From VGPE01 sp031431395 (GTDB lineage Bacteria; Chloroflexota; Limnocylindria; Limnocylindrales; CSP1-4): a stretch of DNA of 41,645 nt. Each line of letters starts with the position of its first letter. The stretch's first letter is position 1. Both the position numbers and the translations under genes were made by a program. Below are positions 1-8,095 of the stretch, piece by piece. The notes beneath the pieces are model-generated. The model did no database searches and had not been told where the DNA came from. It saw only the letters and a list, made by a program, of their open reading frames with translations. The stretch covers positions 1-41,645 of the forward strand of contig JANPDJ010000118.1 of NCBI GenBank assembly GCA_031431395.1, given 5' to 3'.

Positions 1-1
1 C

Positions 2-1516
2 GGGCAGCTCAGCGAGGCCGGCGTCCCGGTCTTCGTCTCCGACATCAAGGGCGACGTCACGGGGATCGCCGCGCCGGGGGTTGCCACCGACCAGCGCGTC
101 ATCGACCGCGCGGCCTCGCTCGACTGGACCTTCCGCGCGAGCGGCCATCCCGTCGAGTTCCTGTCGCTGTCGGGCGCCCTGGGGGCCCAGGTGCGGGCCA
201 CCGTTCACTCCTTCGGACCCCTGCTCCTCGGCAAGGTCCTGGGGCTCAACGACACGCAGACCTCCATCCTGTCGCTCGTCTTCAAGTACTGCGACGACAA
301 CCAGCTCCCGCTGCTGGACCTCATGGACCTTCGGACCACGCTGAACTACCTGGCGTCGGACGAGGGCAAGGGTGCCCTGGCCGAATACGGGGGGATGTCA
401 CCTGCGTCCCTGGGCGTGATCCTGCGCGCCATCGTGGGCGTCGAGCAGCAGCATGCGGACACCTTCTTCGGCGAGCCGGAGTTCGACGTCGCCGACCTGT
501 TGCGCCAGACGCCCGACGGCAAGGGCCTGGTGAGCGTGCTGGAGCTGTCCGACGTGATGGACAAACCGGCCATGTTCAGCACGTTCATGCTGTGGATGCT
601 CGCGCAGCTGTACCACACGCTGCCGGAGGCGGGCGACCTGCCGAAACCCAAGCTGTGCTTCTTCTTCGACGAGGCACACCTCCTCTTCGACGACGCCTCG
701 AAGGCGCTGCTGGATGAGATCGAGCGGACGGCGCGGCTCATCCGCTCCAAGGGCGTGGGCGTGTTCTTCGTGACCCAGACACCCACCGATGTCCCCGCGT
801 CCGTGCTTGCGCAGCTGGGCAGCCGTGTCGAGCACGCCCTCCGCGCCTACACGCCGCAGGACGCCGACAACCTGAGGAAGACAGCCCGCACGTTCCCCAT
901 CACGAAGTTCTACGACGTGGAGGAGACGCTCACCTCGCTGGGCATCGGTGAAGCCTTCGTGACGGTGCTGTCACCGAGGGGCGTCCCGACGCCGCTCGCG
1001 GCGACGCGCCTCATTCCGCCCGATTCGCTGATGGCCGCCCTGGACCCGGCGGTCTTCCGCCAGATGGTCGCGGCGAGTCCGCTTCAGGCGAAGTACGGCA
1101 CCACCATCGACAGGCAGAGCGCCCACGAGATCATCACCGGGCGCATCCAGTCCGCTCGTACCGCGGCCGCCCAGGCCGCCGAGGCGGCAGCCGGTGTATC
1201 CGTTGGAGGACAACCCCGGGGTGCGGACGGCGGGCCCATGACGGCCGCAGAGCAACGCAGGGTCCAACGGGCGGAGACGGAAGCCGAATACCGGCGCATC
1301 CGGATGGAACGCGAGGCCACAGAAGCCCAGCGACGGGCCGAGCGGCAGGCGACCATCGACCAGCGCCGGGCCGAGCGACAGGCGGAGGCCGCCGCACGAC
1401 GCCGGGAGCGCGAGATCACCACCACCGTTCGGACAGTCGGGCGCGTGGCCACGTCGCGAACCGGTCAGAGCATCATCCGCACCATCTTCGGGACGCTCTT
1501 CGGCGGCAAGCGGTAG
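2..1516 (+). CDS. HerA/DUF853-type (YjgR-like) ATPase, 5' partial
   Basis: The open frame runs in from the window edge, so the true start and the Walker A loop lie outside; 504 residues are visible. The first visible residues include VSDIKGDVTGI, the segment that follows Walker A in the DUF853 family of HerA-related helicase-like ATPases. Near residues 215-230 there is a hydrophobic run ending in FFFDEAHLLF, a clear Walker B with the DEAH-like acid pair, and further on the FFVTQTPTDVP sensor-like segment. The C-terminal 100 residues are very rich in Arg, Glu and Ala (probably coiled coil) and end in a Gly-rich basic tail, as is usual for the family. The family is a cytoplasmic ATPase of unknown substrate. 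An internal GTG at 191 is in frame but is not the start, because the homologous sequence extends upstream of it. Confidence 0.9.
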   Translation, partial: GQLSEAGVPVFVSDIKGDVTGIAAPGVATDQRVIDRAASLDWTFRASGHPVEFLSLSGALGAQVRATVHSFGPLLLGKVLGLNDTQTSILSLVFKYCDDNQLPLLDLMDLRTTLNYLASDEGKGALAEYGGMSPASLGVILRAIVGVEQQHADTFFGEPEFDVADLLRQTPDGKGLVSVLELSDVMDKPAMFSTFMLWMLAQLYHTLPEAGDLPKPKLCFFFDEAHLLFDDASKALLDEIERTARLIRSKGVGVFFVTQTPTDVPASVLAQLGSRVEHALRAYTPQDADNLRKTARTFPITKFYDVEETLTSLGIGEAFVTVLSPRGVPTPLAATRLIPPDSLMAALDPAVFRQMVAASPLQAKYGTTIDRQSAHEIITGRIQSARTAAAQAAEAAAGVSVGGQPRGADGGPMTAAEQRRVQRAETEAEYRRIRMEREATEAQRRAERQATIDQRRAERQAEAAARRREREITTTVRTVGRVATSRTGQSIIRTIFGTLFGGKR

Positions 1517-1542
1517 CGTGAACGTTTGGCGGAGGCGGGTGC

Positions 1543-1776
1543 ATGCCAACTGATTTCGGGTTTCGCCTGCAGGTCGCTGTAACGGCCATGGTGGCGCTGG
1601 CCGTGGTCTGGGTGGGGATCCAGACCGGCGATTGGACAGGCATGGTCCTCGTGATTCCGCTCGCCGTGCTGATCCCCATCGTCGCGAAGCTGCCGGCCCA
1701 ACCGCCTCGCCGCCGCCGCAGGCCGAATTCCCCAGGCGAGCCAGCCCCCACTGACGACAAGCCGCGCCGCTACTGA
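1543..1776 (+). CDS. small two-span membrane protein, unknown function
   Basis: Seventy-seven residues starting at ATG 1543, 26 bp after the ATPase gene, with a GGAGGCGG ribosome-binding stretch just upstream. Residues about 8-28 and 32-48 are hydrophobic and look like two membrane spans linked by a short loop containing TGDWTG. The C-terminal 30 residues are Pro- and Arg-rich and are predicted cytoplasmic. No family is recognised. The last codons (PRRY) lie in the first copy of a tandem repeat that continues into the intergenic region, so the C terminus may vary between strains. It is probably co-transcribed with the ATPase gene. Confidence 0.6.
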   Translation: MPTDFGFRLQVAVTAMVALAVVWVGIQTGDWTGMVLVIPLAVLIPIVAKLPAQPPRRRRRPNSPGEPAPTDDKPRRY

Positions 1777-1837
1777 CGCCGCGCCGCTACCGGTGCTGGG
1801 CCGCTACTCACGCCGCGCCGCTACTCACGCCGCGACC
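1761..1837. repeat. degenerate 17-bp tandem repeat
   Basis: The unit GCCGCGCCGCTACTCAC is repeated about four times: nearly whole at 1761-1777 and 1812-1828, shortened at 1778-1790 and 1800-1811, with a final partial at 1829. The first unit includes the stop codon of the small membrane protein gene, so the array looks like an expansion of that gene's 3' end. Confidence 0.6.
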
Positions 1838-1845
1838 GGAATCGA

Positions 1846-1884
1846 CGACGCGACCGGGCCGGTCGAAACGTAACGGTCGCGTCG
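1846..1884. terminator. bidirectional hairpin between convergent genes
   Basis: CGACGCGACCG (1846-1856) is perfectly complementary to CGGTCGCGTCG (1874-1884), giving an 11-bp stem with a 17-base loop. It lies between two genes that converge (ends at 1776 and 1941), where a factor-independent or bidirectional terminator is expected. There is no strong U tract on either strand. Confidence 0.5.
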
Positions 1885-1940
1885 CAATCACTCCGCCGTG
1901 GCCGGCAGCCGCGATGGCTGCCGGAAGGCGGCGGCCCTGA

Positions 1941-2744
1941 TCAGCCGCCCGAGGTCGATGTGCCGCTGGAGCCGCTCGGGGCGACAGGCCCCGTGCCGAC
2001 AGGCCCGGTGCCGGCAGACCCGGTGCCGGTGGGCCCGCCGTGCCGGCCGAAGCCGCGATGGCCGCCCATGCCGCCGGGGCCTCCGGGGCCGCCCCGGAAG
2101 GTGCCGTTCACCATGTTCGTTGCGTGTTCGGTGACATGGGTCTTCGCGGCGTCTGCCTGCGCCTGGGTGATCGTGCCTGCCGTCACGTCGGCCGCGAGTT
2201 CATCGAGGCCGTCCTGGACGAGCGCGTCGATCACCTTCTGGGGGTCGACGTTGTTGGCGTTCGCCACGTCGGCCATCGTCTTGCCGGACTGGAGCGCAGT
2301 GCGGAGGTCGGCCTCGGTGATGCCGATCGCCTTGGCCGCCACGGCCAGATCGTCGATTGGGTCCGTGTGGCCGCCCAGGCGACCTCGGCCGTCGGGGCCG
2401 CCCTTGCAACCCGGGCCGTTCGCCTGCCCCGGATCGGCGGCACCCGGAGTGCCGGTCGTGCCGGTGGCGCCGATCGTGCCGGAGGACCCGGTGACGCCAG
2501 TGGATCCGGACGTGCCGGTCGCGGCGCTCGCGGCGGGGTCCGGGCTGGGTGAAGCAGCGCTCGCCGCGAGCGGGCCGACCAGCGCCAGGATGGCGCCGCC
2601 TGCCAGGAGGATCGTGCCCACGATCGCGGCCGACCGGCCGGAGCGGCGTTTCGCGACGGGCGAGGTCGGCATGGACGTGACCGCCGCGTGGGTCTCCACC
2701 CCGGCCGTGCCCTGGCCGGCTCGTTCAAGGTCGTCGGTGTTCAT
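1941..2744 (-). CDS. secreted or membrane-anchored protein with collagen-like run
   Basis: The start is ATG at 2744, preceded by GAGAGGAACGAG; the open frame extends further upstream but without protein-like composition. The product has 267 residues. Residues 1-37 are polar and basic, 38-62 form one hydrophobic span (uncleaved anchor or signal), and 77-103 read as nine Gly-X-Y triplets (GTS GST GVT GSS GTI ...). Residues about 128-215 form a helical domain with a LysM- or HTH-like phrase (GKTMADVANANNVDP) followed by VIDAL. The C terminus is Gly-rich (GGPGGPGGMGG) and ends in Gly/Thr/Pro repeats. Similar helical segments occur in uncharacterised secreted proteins of high-GC bacteria. The function is unknown; a cell-surface structural role is a guess from the composition. 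Confidence 0.7.
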   Translation of the reverse strand: MNTDDLERAGQGTAGVETHAAVTSMPTSPVAKRRSGRSAAIVGTILLAGGAILALVGPLAASAASPSPDPAASAATGTSGSTGVTGSSGTIGATGTTGTPGAADPGQANGPGCKGGPDGRGRLGGHTDPIDDLAVAAKAIGITEADLRTALQSGKTMADVANANNVDPQKVIDALVQDGLDELAADVTAGTITQAQADAAKTHVTEHATNMVNGTFRGGPGGPGGMGGHRGFGRHGGPTGTGSAGTGPVGTGPVAPSGSSGTSTSGG

Positions 2745-2923
2745 CTCGTTCCTCTCGATCTCACTGGCGGTGGTCCCATAACCAACCTGACGGCAGTGTC
2801 GGATCGCCCACCTGTCGATGGGATTACGGCCGAGAATCAGCGTGAGAGTGCGTCGGAGGACGCGGCGGAGACCGTTCCGCGGCGGGTTCCCCGGCTGGCC
2901 GACGATGTCGCCCGCCGGCCGGA

Positions 2924-3712
2924 CTACGCCGCCGGCGGCTCCGGGATCGGCGTCTCGGAGAAGGCCACGAACAGCCGCGCCAGCTCCGCCGCGGATACGT
3001 CCAGCCAGCGCCGACCGGCATCTGCGTTCGCAAGGCCTGGCCCGTCGCTGTAGCCATCGATGGACTGCCAGAAGCCGTGGCGTTCCTCGCGAAACAGGCC
3101 CGGCCAGCGGGTGCCGTCCGGCGTCGGCGCGGGCGCGCGATCCGGGAGCGATTCCGCGACCAACTCCGGTCGCATCGCCATCACCAGCGAGGTCTCGAAC
3201 CCCCCGGCGTGACCAGGGAGGCGGCCCACCGTCAGTGCCCCCGCCGCGACCATGACGTCCCACCCGGCCAGCCACCACGAGCACGCGGTGATCGCAACGG
3301 GCCGTCGCAACGCGACGTCACGGGCGACGAGCTGGATGAGTTCGTGGTTTCCGCCGTGCCCGTTGACCAGGAAAATCTTCCGGAACCCGTCGCGGACCAG
3401 CGATTCCACGATCGCCGTGACGACGTCGTAGTAGACGGTGGTGGACAGCGAAATGGTCCCGCCGAAGGGGAAGTGATGCTCCGACGACCCGAACGGCATC
3501 GTCGGTGTGACGACGATCGGGATGTGCTCCGCAGCCCGCTTCGCCGCGTCCCGGGCGACCCATTCCGCGTGGAAGAAGTCGGTACCGGTGGGCAAGTGGG
3601 GGCCGTGCTGCTCCGTGGCACCCAGCACGACCACCACCAGGGCGCGCGGCGCGAGGTCGGCTAGCTCCGCCCGGTTCAGTTCGGCGAACAGGATCGATCG
3701 CTGGCGGGGCAC
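2924..3712 (-). CDS. creatininase-family amidohydrolase
   Basis: A 262-residue member of the creatininase family, which are metal-dependent enzymes cleaving cyclic amides, formamides or peptide amides (creatininase, the formamide hydrolase ArfB, the mycofactocin peptidase MftE). Visible are TEQHGPHLPTGTD (residues 33-45, metal ligands Glu34, His36 and Asp45), the Gly-rich NGHGGN (117-122), and HAGGFETS further on. NGHGGN is the wider-family form rather than the NGHYEN of true creatininase, so creatinine need not be the substrate. I chose GTG 3712 because AAGGAGGAG lies just upstream of it; a longer frame from GTG 3730 would put that ribosome-binding site inside the gene. It is transcribed divergently from the DapA-family operon, with the shared 16-bp motif only about 20 bp upstream. 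Confidence 0.85.
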   Translation of the reverse strand: MPRQRSILFAELNRAELADLAPRALVVVVLGATEQHGPHLPTGTDFFHAEWVARDAAKRAAEHIPIVVTPTMPFGSSEHHFPFGGTISLSTTVYYDVVTAIVESLVRDGFRKIFLVNGHGGNHELIQLVARDVALRRPVAITACSWWLAGWDVMVAAGALTVGRLPGHAGGFETSLVMAMRPELVAESLPDRAPAPTPDGTRWPGLFREERHGFWQSIDGYSDGPGLANADAGRRWLDVSAAELARLFVAFSETPIPEPPAA

Positions 3713-3731
3713 CGGTCTCCTCCTTGCCACA

Positions 3732-3747
3732 TGAGATATCAGATACT
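3732..3747 (+). promoter_or_regulatory. candidate GntR/FCD operator, copy 1
   Basis: TGAGATATCAGATACT is a conspicuous A+T-rich island in this G+C-rich DNA. It contains the palindrome GATATC, with outer matching T and A (TnnGATATCnnA). It sits between the divergent creatininase-family gene and the DapA-family operon that ends in a GntR/FCD repressor gene. The identical 16 bases recur at 29197-29212. Binding by the encoded regulator is inferred. Confidence 0.6.
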
Positions 3748-3813
3748 ACCATTCGGCTTCGGACGCCCGGCCCACCTGCGGTGTCCCCGCCGCTCGTTCC
3801 ACCGGAGTCGCCC

Positions 3814-4740
3814 GTGCCCCCGTCGCCGCCTCGCGATGATCGATACACCGGGATCTTCGGAGTCACGGTGACGCCGTTCACGCCGGACGGGCGCGGCATC
3901 GATGAGGCGGGTCTCCGCAGCCTGGTGGACCGCCTGCTGGCCGGCGGAATCGATCGAATCGTGCCGAACGGCAATACCGGTGAGTACCACACCCTCAGCG
4001 CCGCAGAGCGCCGCCACGCCGCCGAGCTCGTGCTGTCCGCCGCGCGTGGCCGGGCGCGCCTGGTGATCGTGGGGGTCGCCGGCGCAGTCGAGGATGCGGT
4101 GGCCGCCGCGCGGCACGCGGCCGACCACGGCGCGGACGCCGTGATGGTCCATCACCCCGTGCATCCGTACGTGACGTCGGAGGGGCTGATCGCGTACCTG
4201 TCGGCCATCGCCGCGGGTTCGCCGCTCCCCATCGTTCCGTACCCCAAAGTGGCGCTCGATGCCGGTACCGCGCGGCGGCTCGCCGAGATTCCGGGCGTCG
4301 TGGCCGTCAAGTGGGGCATCAACGACCTGCCGGCCTTCGCGGCGGCCGTCGCGGCAACGCGGGACCTGCCGGTCGAGTGGATCTGTGGGACGGCCGAGAT
4401 GTGGGCACCGTTCTACTGGGCCGTGGGCGCAACCGGGTTCACGTCCGGGCTCGTCAACGTCAACAGCGGGCGGTCGCTTCACCTCCTCGCGGCCCTGAAT
4501 TCCGGCGACCGCGACGAGACGATGCGCCTCTGGGCGGAGATCCGGCCCTTCGAGGCATTGCGCGCCCGCCGCGCCGATGGGTGGAACGTGGCGGTCGTCA
4601 AGGCCGCGATGCGCATCCTTGGCCTGCCTGCGGGCCCGGTGCGGGCGCCCAGCAACGACGTGGGCGCGGCCGAGGAGCGCGAGATCGCGGCGTTGCTCGC
4701 GGGGTGGGGCGTGGCGCGGGCTCCGGTGGAGGCCCGGTGA
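3814..4740 (+). CDS. DapA/dihydrodipicolinate synthase-family lyase
   Basis: About 308 residues of a class I (Schiff-base) aldolase of the DapA/N-acetylneuraminate lyase family, a TIM barrel that cleaves, forms or dehydrates 2-oxo acids. The family signs are GVTVTPFTPDGRGID at the N terminus, NGNTGEYHTLS in place of the phosphate/carboxylate-binding GTTGE...TLS, IVPYPK carrying the usual catalytic Tyr, and VVAVKWGIND carrying the Schiff-base Lys. I chose GTG 3814 because GGAG lies 6 bases upstream; in-frame GTG 3781 and TTG 3724 would add a Pro-rich tail that is not family-like. It is the first gene of a five-gene operon and overlaps the acetamidase gene by 4 bp. True DapA (lysine biosynthesis) is unlikely in this catabolic setting; a sugar-acid or 2-oxo-acid dehydratase/aldolase is more likely. 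Confidence 0.85.
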   Translation: MPPSPPRDDRYTGIFGVTVTPFTPDGRGIDEAGLRSLVDRLLAGGIDRIVPNGNTGEYHTLSAAERRHAAELVLSAARGRARLVIVGVAGAVEDAVAAARHAADHGADAVMVHHPVHPYVTSEGLIAYLSAIAAGSPLPIVPYPKVALDAGTARRLAEIPGVVAVKWGINDLPAFAAAVAATRDLPVEWICGTAEMWAPFYWAVGATGFTSGLVNVNSGRSLHLLAALNSGDRDETMRLWAEIRPFEALRARRADGWNVAVVKAAMRILGLPAGPVRAPSNDVGAAEEREIAALLAGWGVARAPVEAR

Positions 4741-5684
4741 GCACGCCCCGCATCGGCGCGAACCACAGCGGCTATCACTACGACGCGCGGCTGGCCCCCG
4801 CGCTGACCGTCGATCCGGGCACGACCGTCGAATTCGAGACGCTGGACGCTCGGGCGGGCGCCCTCTACGACCGGCCCGTCGGCGTCGTCTTCGAGCTCCC
4901 CCGCCCCAGTGGCGGGCGCAGCAACCCGATCACGGGCCCACTCGCCGTTCGCGGCGCACAACCGGGCGATGCACTCGCCATCCGGATCGAGGCGATCGAC
5001 GTCGTCAATCCCGGTTGGGGCGGCGGCCATGCCTACGTCAACCCGCTCTGGCCGGGGCGTGTGCCGCGCGCCCTCGCGAAGCTGGTCGAGGTCCGCGACG
5101 GCGTGGTGGAGTACAGCCCCACGATCCGTTTTCCCGCTCGGCCGATGCTCGGCTGCGTCGGCGTCGCGACCGTGCTATCCGATGTGGCCTACCCGATCCA
5201 CGCGGGATATGCGGGCCGCCACGGCGGGAACATGGACCAGAAGGTCGTGACCGCGGGGACCACGCTCTACCTGCCGGTCAACGTCCCCGACGCGCTGCTG
5301 TTCATCGGTGACGTTCACGCCGCCCAGGGCGATGGGGAGTTGTCGGGCACAGCGATCGAGATCGGGTCGATCACCCGCGTCCGGGTCGACGTGTTGCGCG
5401 GCACGGGGATCACCTGGCCGTGGCTGGAAACCGACGATCGCTGGATGGTCCTGACGGCCGACACGGACTTCGCCATGGCCCGCCGTGAGGCGGTCGACGC
5501 GGTCGTGACGGTCCTCGAGCGCGACCTCGGCATCGAGCCCGCGGAGGCCCTCGCGATGCTCGCGGGCGCCGGTGATCTCCGGATCGGCCAGGCGATGGGC
5601 GGTGCCATCCCCATGACGCTCCGCCTGGAGATCCCGAAATGGGAGGGCGTGAACCCGGTGCGCCCCGCAGGAGGCGCCGCGTGA
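4737..5684 (+). CDS. acetamidase/formamidase-family amide hydrolase
   Basis: A 315-residue protein of the acetamidase/formamidase (FmdA/AmdA) family, which hydrolyses short aliphatic amides to ammonia and the acid. Family landmarks are the N-terminal VDPGTTVEFET, PITGPLAVRGAQPGDAL, HGGNMD in the middle, and GDVHAAQGDGEL shortly afterwards, in the expected order and spacing. The GTG start at 4737 overlaps the stop of the upstream DapA-family gene (GTGA), and its own stop overlaps the next start at 5681, so the three are translationally coupled. The product is expected to be cytosolic. Length is about normal for the short form of the family. Confidence 0.88.
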   Translation: MSTPRIGANHSGYHYDARLAPALTVDPGTTVEFETLDARAGALYDRPVGVVFELPRPSGGRSNPITGPLAVRGAQPGDALAIRIEAIDVVNPGWGGGHAYVNPLWPGRVPRALAKLVEVRDGVVEYSPTIRFPARPMLGCVGVATVLSDVAYPIHAGYAGRHGGNMDQKVVTAGTTLYLPVNVPDALLFIGDVHAAQGDGELSGTAIEIGSITRVRVDVLRGTGITWPWLETDDRWMVLTADTDFAMARREAVDAVVTVLERDLGIEPAEALAMLAGAGDLRIGQAMGGAIPMTLRLEIPKWEGVNPVRPAGGAA

Positions 5685-6571
5685 TCGTCGATGTCCACAG
5701 CCACCTGATCTGGTACCCGGATCACGTCAGCGAGGAGTGGGCGCAGGAGGCACTCAACTCCAAGCTCGTCAAGCTGAAGTTCTCCGGCGGTCTCGCCCAT
5801 GCTGCCAGCCTGGACCTGCATTCCTACGACTCGAAACCGGAGGACCACTGGAAGGCGGCGCAACAGGCCGACAAGACCGTGGTTTTCGGCCTCCAGGCGA
5901 AGGCTGCCGGCGCGTGGGTTCCCAACGAGCTGATCGCCGAGTACGCCGCAGCCCACCCCGACCGGATCATCGGCTGGGCGTCCGTGGACCCGAACGAGCC
6001 GGACTGCATCGCCCAGCTGGAGTACGCGGTCAACACCCTGAAGCTGACCGGCCTCAAGCTGGGTCCGGCGTACCAGCACTTCGATCCCACGGACCCGAAG
6101 CACCGGCCGTTCTTCGCCGCCGTACAGCGTTTGGGCATCCCCATCATCTGGCACCAGGGCACCACGTTCCCCAGCCGCGCCAAGCTCCGCTGGGCCACTC
6201 CCCTGCTCCTCGAGGACATCGCCCTGGAGTTCCCGGACATCCGGATGATCGTCGCGCACCTGGGCCACCCCTGGGAAGAGGACCTGATCGCCCTGATCCG
6301 GAAGGCGCCCAACATGTACGCGGACATCTCGGCCGTCCATTACCGGCCCTGGCGCTACTGGCAGGCGATGGTCACGGCCATGGAATACGGCGTAACCCAC
6401 AAGCTGCTGCTCGCATCGGACTTCCCATCGGCCACCATCGACAACGTGATTGCCGGCCTGCGCAACGTCAACGCGATCGTGGAGGGCACCAAGTTCCCCA
6501 CGATCCCCACGGAGATCCAGGAGCGCATCATCCACGAGAACTGGCGCGAGGCGTTCCCCGAATGGACCTGA
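5681..6571 (+). CDS. amidohydrolase-2 family metal-dependent hydrolase
   Basis: A 296-residue TIM-barrel hydrolase or decarboxylase of the amidohydrolase_2 family (ACMS decarboxylase/4-sulfomuconolactonase relatives). It opens with VIVDVHSHL, the HxH metal pair; IIWHQGTT and VAHLGHPWEED supply later His ligands, and LLLASDFPSA supplies the usual Asp. The start is GTG 5681, which overlaps the acetamidase stop and has AGGAGG 7 bases upstream. A paralogue with the same motifs is at 39333-40211, also next to a DapA-family gene. The family hydrolyses or decarboxylates small carboxylic acids or lactones, and a role after amide cleavage is inferred. It is followed by a 411-bp gap before the next gene. 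Confidence 0.85.
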   Translation: MIVDVHSHLIWYPDHVSEEWAQEALNSKLVKLKFSGGLAHAASLDLHSYDSKPEDHWKAAQQADKTVVFGLQAKAAGAWVPNELIAEYAAAHPDRIIGWASVDPNEPDCIAQLEYAVNTLKLTGLKLGPAYQHFDPTDPKHRPFFAAVQRLGIPIIWHQGTTFPSRAKLRWATPLLLEDIALEFPDIRMIVAHLGHPWEEDLIALIRKAPNMYADISAVHYRPWRYWQAMVTAMEYGVTHKLLLASDFPSATIDNVIAGLRNVNAIVEGTKFPTIPTEIQERIIHENWREAFPEWT

Positions 6572-6712
6572 GCGGGTCCACGCCAGTCCCCTGCGGGAGC
6601 GAAGCACGGATGGCGTGGGCCGTGCCGTCGGGTTCGCTCCGCGGTCGTGACGGACGCTCCACCAGCGGCTCCCACGAGGCCGTTGCCGGGACCCTTCCCC
6701 GGCTGTCCCGGC

Positions 6713-6768
6713 GGCTGTCCCGTGGGGCGGGCTCCCGTGCGGCGGGCTCCCGTGGGGCGGGCTCCCGT
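6713..6768. repeat. 15-bp G+C-rich tandem repeat
   Basis: GGGCTCCCGTGGGGC-type units begin at 6729, 6744 and 6759, with a diverged unit (GGCTGTCCCGTGGGGC) at 6713. The units abut directly with no spacers. The array sits immediately before the inverted-repeat element. Confidence 0.7.
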
Positions 6769-6774
6769 CAACAG

Positions 6775-6920
6775 TTCCACTGGTCGGTACTAAACGAGCC
6801 GGCCCGCCCGGATCCCAGTGCGGATGCGCGATCACCCGCCATCGATCGTCGCGGAGTGGTACTCGGCAGGAATCCGGGCCCGGGGTTCGGGCCTCATCCG
6901 CTTACCACCGACCATCGGAA
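6775..6920. repeat. inverted-repeat element, copy 1 (MITE or structured RNA)
   Basis: The left arm TTCCACTGGTCGGTACTAAA (6775-6794) pairs with the right arm TTACCACCGACCATCGGAA (6902-6920); with the adjoining CG at each inner end, 17 of 22 positions are complementary. The interior can fold into smaller hairpins, for example GGCCCG-GGGTT-CGGGCC near 6878-6894. A second element with the same arm consensus, TTCCnnYGGTYGGTnnTAA, is at 11742-11898, although the interiors have diverged. Read from the minus strand, several mismatches become G-U pairs. Confidence 0.55.
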
Positions 6921-6982
6921 TCATTGAGGGAAACCGCCGACGAGCGGCGGCAGTCGAGGGGAACCTTCGGGCGAGGAGTCGA

Positions 6983-8095
6983 ATGCCACTCACGATCACG
7001 TCCATCGAAGCCTGGCCGGTCCGCGCGCCGCGGACGAAGCCGATGATCTCGGCCGGCGGCTTCGCGCCATTGCGCGTGTCGGACTTCGGGATCGTCCGGA
7101 TCCGTACGAGCGACGGGATCGACGGCCTGGGCGAGATCTCGATGAACAACGGCCGCGACGGGGCCATCCAGACCGATGACGTAAAGCGGCTCCTCGGACC
7201 AGCGCTGATGGGCTCGAGCCCGCTCGACATCCGGAAGGCGCTCGTCACGATGGACCGGACGATGGACGGCTCGGAGCCCGCCAAGGCGGCCGTGGAGATG
7301 GCCCTGTGGGACATCGCCGGCAAAGTGGCCGGCAAGCCCGTCTACGACTTGCTCGGCGGCAAGGTCCACGACCGGGTGTTCATCCGCTGGGGCCTCGCGT
7401 TCGGCGCTCCGCAGGCGGGCGTCGAGGAGATCGCGCCATGGATCGCGAAGGGCGTCCGCACGATCAAGGTGAAGATCGGCCGGCCGGGCACGGGCCTCGA
7501 TGAGCAGATGGTCAAGGCGGTCCGCGAGGGCGCGGGCGATGCCATCAACGTCATGGTGGATGCGAACTCCGGCTACCGCACCCCCCTGCAGGCTGTGCAG
7601 GAGATCGAGCGCCTGGAGGCGTACCGCCTGCAACTCGTCGAGCAGCCCATCCACCGGAAGCGTCTCGCGGACCTCGCCTTCATCCGGGGGCACATCTCCA
7701 CGCCGATCCTCGCCGACGAATCGATGCGCCACTGGCCGGACGCCTACGACGTGGCGCGGACCGGCGCAGCGGACGCGCTGGGGATCTACATCTGCGAGGC
7801 GGGCGGGATCCTGCCGGCACTCAATGCGGCCGCGATCGGTGAGGCCGCCGGGCTGGTCGTCACGATTGGTTCCCAGTGCGAGCTGGGGATCGGGACGGTG
7901 GCCATGGCGCACGCCGCCGTGTGCATGCCCAACCTCGCCTTCGAGAGCGACATCACGGGCCACCTGCGCTACCCGGTGGACATCATCAACGAACAGTTGG
8001 ACTACCGCGACGGGGCGATCCACCCGCCCGAGACCCCGGGCCTGGGAGTCACGCTGAACGAGGACGTGCTTCAGCGCTGGCGCCTCGACACGTGA
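6983..8095 (+). CDS. enolase-superfamily (mandelate racemase/muconate lactonizing) enzyme
   Basis: A 370-residue enolase-superfamily protein with the capping domain at residues 1-125 and the barrel after it. Visible are IKVKIGRPG (Lys162, Lys164), VMVDANSGY (Asp193), LVEQPI (Glu220) and LADES (Asp245/Glu246), which are the KxK motif and the Mg2+ ligands of the muconate-lactonizing-enzyme subgroup. The segment where that subgroup normally carries a second Lys reads GIYICEAGG, with Tyr instead, so the base on that face is absent and the reaction may be a lyase or a one-sided epimerisation. I chose ATG 6983 because GAGGAG lies just upstream and the family N terminus (ITSIEAWPVRAP) begins there. 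It overlaps the GntR gene by 4 bp. Confidence 0.85.
   Translation: MPLTITSIEAWPVRAPRTKPMISAGGFAPLRVSDFGIVRIRTSDGIDGLGEISMNNGRDGAIQTDDVKRLLGPALMGSSPLDIRKALVTMDRTMDGSEPAKAAVEMALWDIAGKVAGKPVYDLLGGKVHDRVFIRWGLAFGAPQAGVEEIAPWIAKGVRTIKVKIGRPGTGLDEQMVKAVREGAGDAINVMVDANSGYRTPLQAVQEIERLEAYRLQLVEQPIHRKRLADLAFIRGHISTPILADESMRHWPDAYDVARTGAADALGIYICEAGGILPALNAAAIGEAAGLVVTIGSQCELGIGTVAMAHAAVCMPNLAFESDITGHLRYPVDIINEQLDYRDGAIHPPETPGLGVTLNEDVLQRWRLDT

Larger units (their letters stand above)
6572..6982. other. 411-bp intergenic region with repeats and an inverted-repeat element
   Basis: No coding sequence is supported here. It holds, in order, an imperfect hairpin near 6592-6642 (GCGGGAGCGAA against TTCGCTCCGC), a 15-bp tandem array (6713-6768) and a 146-bp inverted-repeat element (6775-6920). 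The last 60 bases before ATG 6983 contain GAGGAG and presumably the leader of the enolase-superfamily gene. An open frame beginning at 6818 continues into that gene, but its upstream part lies across the inverted repeat and is not protein-like. Confidence 0.6.

Noticed and set aside
1941..3284. A 447-codon open frame that extends the collagen-like gene upstream of 2744
   Set aside because: Sequence above ATG 2744 overlaps the creatininase gene on the same strand and has no protein-like pattern; a good ribosome-binding site precedes ATG 2744.
6713..6768. Possible CRISPR array
   Set aside because: The units abut with no spacers and no cas gene is present.
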